A DNA stretch of 34,842 nt. It comes from DAOTVS01 sp034436375 (GTDB taxonomy: Bacteria > Chloroflexota > Anaerolineae > SpSt-313). This document shows positions 9,602 through 17,291 of this stretch, one piece after another. The stretch covers positions 1 to 34,842 of the forward strand of contig DAOTVS010000194.1 of assembly GCA_034436375.1 (NCBI GenBank), given 5' to 3'. Made by a program: the position numbers and the translations under genes. The notes under the pieces were generated by a model. That model was not told where the DNA came from. It did not search any database and saw only the letters and a list, made by a program, of their open reading frames with translations. The first letter of the stretch is position 1. Every line of letters starts with the position of its first letter.

Positions 9602-9631
9602 TTGTATTCAGACCCGGCACAGTGCTATAAT
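9602..9631 (+). promoter_or_regulatory. Sigma-70-type promoter upstream of the HMA-fold/CODH genes
   Basis: A perfect TATAAT at 9626-9631 follows TTGTAT at 9602-9607 with an 18-nt spacer. It would drive the HMA-fold gene and probably acsA onward, with a leader of about 190 nt. Confidence 0.6.
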
Positions 9632-9829
9632 GGAGAGCGTGGACATCCCTCGTACTTGAGGGGTATCGCTGGCCCACCCGGTATTGCTCTGACGACCGCC
9701 TCCACATCCTGCGCAGAGAGTGTTCATGCGTCGAGCGTGCGAGTCGGCCTTGAGCGCCTCGGGGTAACGTTGTTGGGCCTTGGGGCTCCAGCCGTTTCTG
9801 GAGACAACCCTGGAGGAGCGAGTAGCCTT

Positions 9830-10162
9830 ATGGAGTCCATGGTGTTGCTCGTCCCCAAGATGTGGGCAGATCACCACGTGCTGGCCGTGCGCAGAGCCTT
9901 GTTGGCTCTCCCCGGTGTTCAGGAACTGGAGGCCAGCGCTGCTCACACCCGTATCCGCATCAGCTTCGATCCCGCATTGGTTGGCCGCTCACAGATCGAA
10001 CAGACCCTCCGCGAGGCTGGTTATGATCCGGCCGAGCCTCTCTCCTTCCCAGAACCCCTGCCTAACAAGGAACAGGCATCAGCCTGGTTCGTGCAGGGGA
10101 TTCGCACCACCCAGACCAACCAATTGGATCTCGACATGTCGGGCGATTTCCGTAAATACTAA
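9830..10162 (+). CDS. Small HMA-fold (heavy-metal-associated-like) protein lacking the CxxC motif
   Basis: This 110-aa protein has the beta-alpha-beta-beta-alpha-beta pattern of metallochaperone HMA domains in residues 4-67: strand SMVLLVPK, helix HHVLAVRRALLALPGV, strands QELEASAAHTRIRISFDP, helix RSQIEQTLREAGYDP. The metal loop normally written GMTCxxC reads PKMWADHH, so both Cys are gone; Met stays and a His-His pair takes the place of the second Cys. A polar C-terminal tail of about 40 residues follows. The ATG at 9830 has GGAGGAG upstream; a longer in-frame reading from 9596 would cover the promoter. It sits directly before CO dehydrogenase, so delivery or sensing of nickel is an attractive guess, but nothing in the sequence proves metal binding. 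Confidence 0.7.
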   Translation: MESMVLLVPKMWADHHVLAVRRALLALPGVQELEASAAHTRIRISFDPALVGRSQIEQTLREAGYDPAEPLSFPEPLPNKEQASAWFVQGIRTTQTNQLDLDMSGDFRKY

Positions 10163-10378
10163 GGAGCCCCACACGAGCCCTGCCAGGTGTGCGACGCCTA
10201 CCAGGGGCCAAGCCACCGCCTGCCAGAGCACGTGTGGGGAGCCTGCTACTTGGGGCGAGCCCCCTTTGCCGGGCCCCCACACCACTCGTCGTTCCAGCCC
10301 GGACAGGGTTGCTGCGCTCTCCCGCTCGTTTTTCCAGCTCGGGCGGGGCCTCCCCGCTCAGCCTAAGGAGGTCGACGC
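10163..10378 (+). promoter_or_regulatory. Structured leader of the CODH gene with mutually exclusive stems
   Basis: The 216-nt gap before acsA holds three complementary segments: CCCCACACG (10167-10175), CGTGTGGGG (10231-10239) and CCCCCACAC (10274-10282). The middle one can pair with either neighbour but not both. Further downstream CCCGCTCG (10321-10328) can pair with CGGGCGGG (10340-10347), while GCGGGG (10343-10348) can instead pair with CCCCGC (10352-10357), 7 nt before the AAGGAGG of acsA. A GGGGC-GA-GCCCC inverted repeat lies at 10252-10263. This resembles an attenuator or switch; GC-rich sequence also gives chance stems. Confidence 0.4.
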
Positions 10379-12364
10379 ATGTCCAGGAAGACGATTGATC
10401 CGGCTGCCCAGGAAATCCTCGCCAGGGCCGAGGCCGAAGGCATCCCTACTGCCCACAGCCGCGCCGAGGCCGTCAAGCCCTGCCCCATTGGAGCCGAAGG
10501 CGCCTGCTGCAAGATGTGCGCTATGGGGCCCTGCCGCTTTGTTGGTCGGGCGCCCGAGGAAGTGCGCGGCGTCTGCGGCGCTGACTTGGCGACTGTGGCC
10601 GCCCGCAACTTTGCCCGCATCGTAGCCGGGGGCGCATCAGCCCACTCGGACCATGGCCGTGACCTCGCTTTCGTGCTGCAGGCGGTGGCCAGGGGCGAGG
10701 CTCAGGGCTACCAGATCAAAGACCCCGTGAAACTGCGCCGTGTCGCGAGCCTCTTGGATGTCCCCACCGAGGGCCGCAGCACGGATGAAATCGCCTACGA
10801 TGTCGGGGTGGCTGCCCTGGCAGCCTTTGGCCAACAACGTGGGCAGATCCTCTACACCAAGCGAGCCACGCCCAAGCGGCAGGCGATCTGGAAACAGCTG
10901 GGAATCACGCCGCGCGGTGTGGACCGCGAGATTGTAGAGACGATGCACCGCACACACACCGGCGTCGACATGGAGGCCGAGAATATCCTCGACCAGGCCC
11001 TGCGTGCTTCACTGGCCGATGGCTGGGGCGGCTCCATGCTGGCTACCGATCTCTCCGACATCCTCTTCGGCACCCCGGCCCCGATCCAGTCACAGGCCAA
11101 CCTCGGCGTGCTGCGCAAGGATCAGGTGAACATTATCGTGCACGGCCACGAGCCCACACTCTCAGAGATGATCGTGGCCGCCAGTCAGGACCCTGAGCTG
11201 ATCGCCTACGCCAAGTCGAAAGGGGCGACCGGTATCAACCTGGCCGGTATCTGCTGCACCTCGAATGAAATCCTGATGCGCCACGGCATCCCCCCCGCCG
11301 GCAACTATCTGAGCCAGGAACTGGCCATCATCACCGGCGCCGTCGAGGCCATGATCGTGGATGTGCAGTGTATCATGCAGGCCCTGGCGCCGCTGAGCCA
11401 GCGCTACCACACCAAGTTGATTACCACCTCGCCCAAAGCCAGGATCCCGGGCGCCACGCACATCGAATTCAACGAGCACACCGCCCTTGAGGATGCCAAG
11501 CGCATCGTGCGCCTGGCCATCGACAACTTCCCAAACCGCAAGGAGACCGCCATTCCCGCGTTTACCAATCCGCTGGTGGCTGGCTTCTCACACGAGTACC
11601 TGGACTACATGCAGGGCGGGCGCTACCGGGCCTCCTTCCGTCCCCTCAATGACGCCGTCATCGCTGGCCGCATCCGCGGGGCTGTAGGCATTGTGGGCTG
11701 CAACAACGCCCGTGTTCCTCACGACGAGGCAACGATTGAGCTGGTCAAAGCCTTCATTGCCCAGGATGTCCTGGTGGTCATGACCGGCTGCGCGGCTATC
11801 GCCGCCGGCAAGCACGGCTACATGGCACCCGAGGTGATGGCTGCTGCCGGGCCAGGGCTGCGCGAGGTCTGCGAGGCCATTGGCATCCCGCCGGTGCTCC
11901 ACCTGGGCTCCTGTGTCGACAACTCGCGCATCCTCACAGTCCTCACGCAGATGGCCACCGAGGGTGGCCTGGGCGAAGATATCGATGACCTGCCCGCCGT
12001 CGGCATCTGCCCCGAGTGGATGAGCGAAAAAGCCATCTCGATCGGCACCTACTTTGTCGCCTCGGGCGCTTATGTCATCTTTGGTGTGCATTCACCCGTC
12101 GGCGCCAGCCGCGAGGTGAACCGTATCCTGACGGAGGTCTGGCCGGCCAAGGTCGGTGGGAAGCTGGAGTTTGTGCCCGATCATCAGGAGATCCTGCGCC
12201 GCGCTCTCGCCCACATCGATGCCAAGCGCGCGGCCCTGGGCCTTCCCGCGTGGGATCCCTCCCGCTTCGGCGCCAGCGGCGATACACCGATCCGCGAGTT
12301 CCTCTACGCGGCCAGGCCACAGATCCTCAATTTGCGTAGCGCCCGCCAGACGATTGTCGAGTAA
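10379..12364 (+). CDS. acsA: Anaerobic Ni-Fe carbon monoxide dehydrogenase catalytic subunit
   Basis: AcsA/CooS reversibly reduces CO2 to CO and passes CO to acetyl-CoA synthase. It is 661 aa. The N-terminal cysteines of the D and B clusters are all present (Cys35, 43, 44, 47, 52, 66). The C-cluster ligands are also all present: His257 in HGHEP, Cys292/293 in GICCTSNE, Cys331 in VDVQC, Cys441 in VGCNN, Cys471 in MTGCAA and Cys512 in GSCVDNS. The enzyme therefore looks fully active. AAGGAGG lies 7 nt before the ATG. acsB follows after 21 nt, so the two form a bifunctional CODH/ACS pair. An unusual leader with competing stems precedes it. Confidence 0.97.
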   Translation: MSRKTIDPAAQEILARAEAEGIPTAHSRAEAVKPCPIGAEGACCKMCAMGPCRFVGRAPEEVRGVCGADLATVAARNFARIVAGGASAHSDHGRDLAFVLQAVARGEAQGYQIKDPVKLRRVASLLDVPTEGRSTDEIAYDVGVAALAAFGQQRGQILYTKRATPKRQAIWKQLGITPRGVDREIVETMHRTHTGVDMEAENILDQALRASLADGWGGSMLATDLSDILFGTPAPIQSQANLGVLRKDQVNIIVHGHEPTLSEMIVAASQDPELIAYAKSKGATGINLAGICCTSNEILMRHGIPPAGNYLSQELAIITGAVEAMIVDVQCIMQALAPLSQRYHTKLITTSPKARIPGATHIEFNEHTALEDAKRIVRLAIDNFPNRKETAIPAFTNPLVAGFSHEYLDYMQGGRYRASFRPLNDAVIAGRIRGAVGIVGCNNARVPHDEATIELVKAFIAQDVLVVMTGCAAIAAGKHGYMAPEVMAAAGPGLREVCEAIGIPPVLHLGSCVDNSRILTVLTQMATEGGLGEDIDDLPAVGICPEWMSEKAISIGTYFVASGAYVIFGVHSPVGASREVNRILTEVWPAKVGGKLEFVPDHQEILRRALAHIDAKRAALGLPAWDPSRFGASGDTPIREFLYAARPQILNLRSARQTIVE

Positions 12365-12385
12365 CAGGAAACAAGGAGGCAGGCT

Positions 12386-14674
12386 ATGTCTCGTTTCATC
12401 GCTACAGCCGCCATCCGTGGGGCCAATGCGATCGTCGCAGAAGCCGATGATCTGCTGCAGAAAGCCCTCCAGGATTACGGTCCGGAGACGCCGGTCGCCT
12501 TTACCAACACCGCCTACTATCTGCCGACGATATTGGGCTTCACCGGTATGGAGGTTGCCAAACTCGGTGACCTGCGCCCCGTGCTCGACTATGCGCGTGG
12601 GTTGCTGCACCCGGTGCCTGGCGACCGGAACTGGCTACCCTACTTGGGTGAGACGCTGGACTGCGGTGTGGCCACCTTGCTGGCCGAAGAGGCCATCGAG
12701 GGCATCCGCTTCGTGCGTGGCCTGGAGCCTGAGCCCATCACCTGGGGCGGCGCCTATGGCCAGACCGGCAGCTTTACCTCGCCCGAGTTTACGCAGGAGA
12801 GCGGCAACGGCGCTCACTTGAATGGCCCTATCGATGATATCCAGCTCCGCACCTGGGGCATTCAGCTGGTGGATGGCCGCATGCCCGGCTTTGCTGCGAT
12901 CGTCGGCGCCGCCAAGAGCAATGAAGCAGCCGTGCAGATCGTGCGCGAGCTGCAAAAACGCAACATTCTCGTCTTCCTCAGCGGCAATGTCAATGGGCGC
13001 AGCATCATCCACCAGTTGATGGAGGAAGGGGTCGAGATGGGTTATGATACCTATATCGTCCCCTTTGGCACCGATACCATTTCGGCCATCTACGCCCTGG
13101 GCTTTGCCACCCGCTCGGCTCTCACCTTCGGCGGCATGAAGGGCGGGCAGGCGCGCGAGATTCTGCTCTACAACAAGTACCGCGTCTTTGCCTTTGTGCT
13201 CGCGCTGGGCGAGGTCGACGACCTCAAGTACGCCACTGCGGCGGGCGCCATCAACTATGGTTTCCCGACCCTCGCCGATACGGTGATTCCACAGATCACG
13301 CCCACTGGCATCACCCGCTACGAGCATGTCGTCAGCATGCCCTGGGACGACATCCCGGGCGAGAGCGATACCGAGCGCGCGCGCAAGTTCGTGCAGCGGG
13401 CCATCGAGGTGCGCGGGGTCAAGATCAAGATCACCGAGGTACCCATCCCCGTGCCCTACGGCTCGGCTTTTGAGGGCGAGCGTGTGCGCAAGCAGGATAT
13501 GCGCGTCGAATTTGGCGGCAAGTACTCTCGCTGCTTCGAGTATCTCAGGATGGCCGACTTCGACGCCGTGGAGGATGGCAAGATCACCATCATCGGCCCC
13601 GGCTTTGAACAGGCGCCCGAGGGCTCGGCCATGGATATGGGCATCATCGTGGAGGTGGCCGGCCGTAAGATGCAGGAAGACTTTGAGCCTGTCCTGGAGC
13701 GCCAGATCCACTACTTTGTCAACGGCGCCTCGGGCATCCAGCACATCGGCCAGCGCGACATCGCCTGGATCCGCATCAGCAAGGCGGCGGCCGAGAAGGG
13801 CTTTAACCTGGAACACTTTGGCAAGATCCTCCACGCTCGCTTCCACGCCGATTTCGGCGCCATCGTCGACAAGGTGCAGGTGACCATCTACACCGACCCG
13901 CTCAAGGTAGAGGAATGGCTGGCAGTAGCGCGCGAGGCCTACAACCAGCGCAACATCCGCCTGGCCGATATGACCGATGAGTCGGTAGAAGAGTTCTACA
14001 GCTGCACCCTCTGCCAGAGCTTTGCGCCGAACCACGTATGTGTGGTATCGCCGGAGCGCCTGGGCCTCTGCGGCGCCTATAACTGGCTTGACTGCAAGGC
14101 CTCGCACCAGATCAACGCCACCGGCCCCAACCAGCCCATCAAGAAGGGAACCTGCCAGGATCCGATCTATGGCATCTTTGAGGGGGTGAACCAATTCGTT
14201 TACCAGAACTCGCACCAGTCGGTCTCCAATGTGACCATGTACTCCATTATGACTGACCCCATGACCGCCTGCGGCTGTTTCGAGTGCATCGCCATGGTGA
14301 TCCCCGAAGCCAACGGCATCATGGTCGTCTCGCGCGAGGATCCCAGCATGACCCCGGCGGGCATGACGTTCTCGACCCTGGCCGGCATGGCGGGCGGTGG
14401 CCTGCAGACCCCCGGCGTCATGGGCATCGGCAAGTACTATCTGCTGAGCAAAAAGTTCATCTCGGCCGACGGCGGCTTTAAGCGCATCGTCTGGATGTCT
14501 AGCTTCCTCAAAGAGTCTATGGCAGAGGAGCTCAAGGCCGTCTGTGAGCGCGAGGGCGACCCCGACCTGCTCGACAAGATCGCGGATGAGCGCAGCGCCA
14601 CCACTGTCGAAGAGTTGTTGCCCTTCCTGGAGGAAAAGGGACATCCTGCGTTGACCATGGATCCATTGTTCTAG
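12386..14674 (+). CDS. acsB: Acetyl-CoA synthase (CODH/ACS alpha subunit, bacterial type)
   Basis: AcsB condenses a methyl group from the corrinoid protein, CO from AcsA, and CoA to acetyl-CoA. The 762-aa protein keeps the full N-terminal domain of bacterial ACS that builds the CO tunnel, which archaeal CdhC lacks. The A-cluster ligands are clear: Cys540, Cys543, Cys552 and Cys562 for the [4Fe-4S] and bridging positions, and the Cys629-Gly-Cys631 motif that holds the distal nickel. Spacing between the groups equals that of the Moorella enzyme, and the gating Phe (Phe546 in CQSFAP) is kept. AAGGAGG precedes the ATG, and the gene is translated right after acsA. Confidence 0.97.
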   Translation: MSRFIATAAIRGANAIVAEADDLLQKALQDYGPETPVAFTNTAYYLPTILGFTGMEVAKLGDLRPVLDYARGLLHPVPGDRNWLPYLGETLDCGVATLLAEEAIEGIRFVRGLEPEPITWGGAYGQTGSFTSPEFTQESGNGAHLNGPIDDIQLRTWGIQLVDGRMPGFAAIVGAAKSNEAAVQIVRELQKRNILVFLSGNVNGRSIIHQLMEEGVEMGYDTYIVPFGTDTISAIYALGFATRSALTFGGMKGGQAREILLYNKYRVFAFVLALGEVDDLKYATAAGAINYGFPTLADTVIPQITPTGITRYEHVVSMPWDDIPGESDTERARKFVQRAIEVRGVKIKITEVPIPVPYGSAFEGERVRKQDMRVEFGGKYSRCFEYLRMADFDAVEDGKITIIGPGFEQAPEGSAMDMGIIVEVAGRKMQEDFEPVLERQIHYFVNGASGIQHIGQRDIAWIRISKAAAEKGFNLEHFGKILHARFHADFGAIVDKVQVTIYTDPLKVEEWLAVAREAYNQRNIRLADMTDESVEEFYSCTLCQSFAPNHVCVVSPERLGLCGAYNWLDCKASHQINATGPNQPIKKGTCQDPIYGIFEGVNQFVYQNSHQSVSNVTMYSIMTDPMTACGCFECIAMVIPEANGIMVVSREDPSMTPAGMTFSTLAGMAGGGLQTPGVMGIGKYYLLSKKFISADGGFKRIVWMSSFLKESMAEELKAVCEREGDPDLLDKIADERSATTVEELLPFLEEKGHPALTMDPLF

Positions 14675-14814
14675 GAGTCAGAGGCGCGAACTTCCCAGAG
14701 GCTTGGGCAGGCCCCAGCGGACGCGGGAGCGAGCCTGCCAATGTCAGGAATGCTGGAACCCCCTGGAGGTTGGCGCATTCGAGACTTGTGTCTTGGTAAA
14801 GGAGGCGCGTCGAT
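14675..14814. other. Intergenic region between acsB and acsD
   Basis: This 140-nt gap contains a stem GGCAGGC/GCCTGCC (14706-14712 with 14733-14739) and the 13-mer AGACTTGTGTCTT (14782-14794) shared with the region upstream of fchA. No promoter of good quality is seen. AAAGGAGG for acsD begins at about 14799. Confidence 0.4.
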
Positions 14815-15783
14815 ATGCCCGTCACAATCGCCACCCCAAAAGAGAAATGGACGGGGCGTGTGCGCGAAGTGACCCTTGGCGCTACGGCGGCCGAGGGCGG
14901 CACCCGCCGTCAGAAGGTCGTCGTGGGCGGTGAGGGCACGCTGCCCTTCCTGCACTTTGAGGCGCCGGCGCCGCACCGGCCGGTCATCGCCGTCGAGGTG
15001 CAGGATCGCTACCCCGCCGATTGGTCGCCCCTGTTGCTCGAGGCCTGGGGCGATGTGCTCGAGAGCCCGACGGCCTGGGCCGCCAAGGCTGAGGCCCTGG
15101 GCGCCGACTTGATCGCCCTCTCCCTCAAGAGCGCTTCGCCTGAGGGGGGCAATACCGGGTCGGCCGAGGCGCAAGCAACGGTGCGCGCCGTGCTGGAAGC
15201 GGTTGGCTTGCCACTGATCGTCTATGGGCCGGGTCAGGCTGAAAAGGATAATGAGGTGCTCGTCGCCGCGGCTGAGGCGGCCAAGGGCGAGCGCATCGCG
15301 TTGGGCAACTGCGAGGACAAGAACTACCGCACCATCGTCGCCGCGGCCCTGGCCCATGGCCAGTTGGTGATCGCCCGCACGCCTATCGATGTCAACCTCG
15401 CCAAGCAGCTGAATATCCTCATCGGCGACATGCGGCTCGACCCCGACCGTATCCTCATGGATCCGACGACAGGTGCCCTCGGTTACGGTTTGGAGTATAC
15501 TTATAGCGTCATGGAGCGCCTGCGCCTGGCTGCCCTCACGGGCGATAGTATGACCCAGATGCCGATGATCTGTACGGTAGGTGAAGAAGCCTGGCGCGCC
15601 AAGGAGGCCAAGGTCAACACCGGTGTTCCCGCCGCCTGGGGCGACTGGCACGAGCGCAGTGTGCTCTGGGAAGTTCTGACCGCCACAACCCTGATCGAGG
15701 CAGGCGCCGATATTGTGGTCCTACGCCATCCCGAGAGCGTCGCGCACGTCCGCCAGGCCATCGATCGCCTGATGGCAGGATGA
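14815..15783 (+). CDS. acsD: Corrinoid iron-sulfur protein small subunit
   Basis: AcsD is the beta subunit of the corrinoid/iron-sulfur protein that carries the methyl group on cobalt from AcsE to AcsB. The 322-aa sequence reads as an alpha/beta TIM barrel with typical family stretches: PVIAVEVQDRYPADW, GADLIALSLKSASPEG, LPLIVYGPGQAEKD, ILMDPTTGALGYGLEYTYS, and the C-terminal EAGADIVVLRHPESV. Length agrees with the family (about 310-325). It has a strong AAAGGAGG site, and acsC follows after 13 nt. The corrinoid is held between this subunit and AcsC, so co-expression is expected. Confidence 0.94.
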   Translation: MPVTIATPKEKWTGRVREVTLGATAAEGGTRRQKVVVGGEGTLPFLHFEAPAPHRPVIAVEVQDRYPADWSPLLLEAWGDVLESPTAWAAKAEALGADLIALSLKSASPEGGNTGSAEAQATVRAVLEAVGLPLIVYGPGQAEKDNEVLVAAAEAAKGERIALGNCEDKNYRTIVAAALAHGQLVIARTPIDVNLAKQLNILIGDMRLDPDRILMDPTTGALGYGLEYTYSVMERLRLAALTGDSMTQMPMICTVGEEAWRAKEAKVNTGVPAAWGDWHERSVLWEVLTATTLIEAGADIVVLRHPESVAHVRQAIDRLMAG

Positions 15784-15796
15784 AGGAGGATAACCC

Positions 15797-17143
15797 ATGG
15801 CACTGAGCGGTTTGGAAATCTACAAACTCTTACCGCGGACCAACTGCAAAAAGTGTGGCTATCCCACCTGCCTGGCCTTTGCCATGAAGCTCGCGGCCAA
15901 GCAGGCCGAGTTATCCGCCTGCCCTGACGTTTCTGCGGAAACGCAAGCCAAGCTCGAGGCCGCTTCCGCCCCCCCCATCCGCCTGATCACGGTGGCTGCC
16001 GGCGACAGAAAGGTCGACGTGGGCAACGAAACCGTCCTCTTCCGCCACGAGAAGACCTTTTTCCATCAGCCAGGCTTGTTTGTACGCGTCCGCGATACTC
16101 AAAGCACAGCCGAGGTCCAATCCCTGGCCAAGGAAGTGGCCGGCTACAACGTGGAGCGGGTCGGCATGCCCCTGGCAGCAGATGGCCTGGCCATCGAAAA
16201 TGCTTCCGGCCAGGCCGGGCCCTTTGCGGAAGCCGTGGCAGCGGCGCACGCCGCGGGTAATCTGCCACTGATCCTGATCAGTGAGAACCCGGCCAACATG
16301 AAAGCGGCGCTAGAAAAGGCGAGCGGCACCAGGCCTCTCGTCTATGCTGCCACAGAGGCCAACTGGAAGGAGATGGCTGCGGCCGCCCACGCCGCCAAGG
16401 CGCCCCTGGCCGTGCGCGGTACGGGCGACCTGAGCGCGTTGGCGACCCTGGCCGAAAGTGTCAAGGGTGCGGGCGTGGAGGATATCGTCCTGGACCCGGG
16501 AGAGTCGAGCCTACCAGCCACCCTCTCTGCCCTGACGCAGCTCCGGCGCCTGGCGCTGAAACAGAACTTGCGCGCCGTCGGCTACCCGACTATCGTCTTT
16601 GCAGGAGAGGGCGCCGAGTCACCTGTGGCAGAGGCCATCGCGGCGGCCCAGGCTATCGCCAAGTACGCGGGGTTCATCGTCCTCGACCACTGGGCTGCGT
16701 CGGAGGTCTACCCCTTGCTGACTCTGCGCCAGAATATCTTCACCGATCCGCAAAAGCCCATTCAGGTGAGCCCGGGCATCTATGAGATCAACAATCCCAA
16801 GCCCGAGTCTCCGCTCCTGGTCACGACCAACTTTTCCCTGACCTACTTTAGCGTGGCCGGCGAGGTCGAAGGAGCGGGAATGCCAGGGTGGCTCCTGGTC
16901 TGCGACGCAGAAGGCATGTCGGTGCTCACCGCCTGGGCCGCGGGCAAGTTCGACGCCGAGCGCATCGCCAAAGCCGTCAAGACGACGGGCATTGGCGACA
17001 AGATCAGCCACAAGAAACTGGTCTTGCCGGGGGCTGTAGCGACCCTCTCTGGCGAGCTGGAAGAGGAGCTGCCAGGCTGGGAGATTCGCGTCGGCCCGCG
17101 CGAGGCCATCGACATCCCGGCCTATCTGAAGGTATGGAAGTAG
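15797..17143 (+). CDS. acsC: Corrinoid iron-sulfur protein large subunit
   Basis: AcsC carries the [4Fe-4S] cluster that supplies the activating electron and the C-terminal domain that helps bind cobalamin. The 448-aa protein has the N-terminal cluster motif Cys17-x2-Cys20-x4-Cys25-x16-Cys42 (LPRTNCKKCGYPTC), a central TIM barrel, and a flavodoxin-like C-terminal domain (about 340-448, with NFSLTYFSVAGEVEG and PGWLLVCDAEGMSVLTAWAAGKF). GAAGGAGG precedes the ATG. The stop TAG is the start of a 132-nt inverted-repeat element, so the 3' end of the message folds back on itself. Confidence 0.96.
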   Translation: MALSGLEIYKLLPRTNCKKCGYPTCLAFAMKLAAKQAELSACPDVSAETQAKLEAASAPPIRLITVAAGDRKVDVGNETVLFRHEKTFFHQPGLFVRVRDTQSTAEVQSLAKEVAGYNVERVGMPLAADGLAIENASGQAGPFAEAVAAAHAAGNLPLILISENPANMKAALEKASGTRPLVYAATEANWKEMAAAAHAAKAPLAVRGTGDLSALATLAESVKGAGVEDIVLDPGESSLPATLSALTQLRRLALKQNLRAVGYPTIVFAGEGAESPVAEAIAAAQAIAKYAGFIVLDHWAASEVYPLLTLRQNIFTDPQKPIQVSPGIYEINNPKPESPLLVTTNFSLTYFSVAGEVEGAGMPGWLLVCDAEGMSVLTAWAAGKFDAERIAKAVKTTGIGDKISHKKLVLPGAVATLSGELEEELPGWEIRVGPREAIDIPAYLKVWK

Positions 17144-17272
17144 CTATCAACGGTCAGCGACCAGCTATCAGCTTCGCGCGCACGGCTGGACGTACTTGGT
17201 CCACACTATGCTCAGGAAGAGGAGAACCGAACCCCTGAAGGCTGATAGTTGATACCTGACCACTGATAGCTA
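17141..17272. repeat. Heptamer inverted-repeat element at the acsC stop codon
   Basis: Left arm 17141-17172 and right arm 17241-17272 are 32 nt each and imperfect reverse complements (outer TAGCTATCA/TGATAGCTA, inner CTATCAGC/GCTGATAG, middle GGTCAG/CTGACC). Both arms fall into 7-nt units, for example AGCTATC recurring 21 nt apart and GCTGATA/GTTGATA in tandem. The acsC stop is the first three bases. A 68-nt unique core separates the arms. Confidence 0.7.
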
Positions 17273-17291
17273 GAATCGAGGTACTCTCATC

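Larger units (their letters stand above)
9476..9829. other. 354-nt gene-free stretch between fhs and the HMA-fold gene
   Basis: This stretch holds the fhs hairpin (9494-9532), a promoter (9602-9631) and a leader of about 190 nt before the ATG at 9830. The leader can form CCCTC/GAGGG (9647-9651 with 9658-9662) and CTCCAG/CTGGAG (9786-9791 with 9798-9803), the latter ending 8 nt before the Shine-Dalgarno site. I do not recognise a known riboswitch class (cobalamin, THF or NiCo signatures not found by eye). Confidence 0.45.

Noticed and set aside
9632..9829. Leader considered as a known THF, cobalamin or NiCo riboswitch
   Set aside because: No conserved box of those classes could be matched by eye; only simple hairpins are seen.
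9596..9829. N-terminal extension of the HMA-fold protein from an ATG at 9596
   Set aside because: It would run through the predicted TATAAT promoter and leader, lacks a ribosome site, and its translation looks non-coding.
12635..14644. Very long open frame (669 codons) antisense to acsB, and similar long antisense frames over fhs, folD and acsV
   Set aside because: The plus-strand genes have complete active sites and ribosome sites; in GC-rich DNA, codon bias at the third position opens the antisense frame. The antisense translations show no recognisable family and are rich in His, Asp and Gly, typical of shadows.
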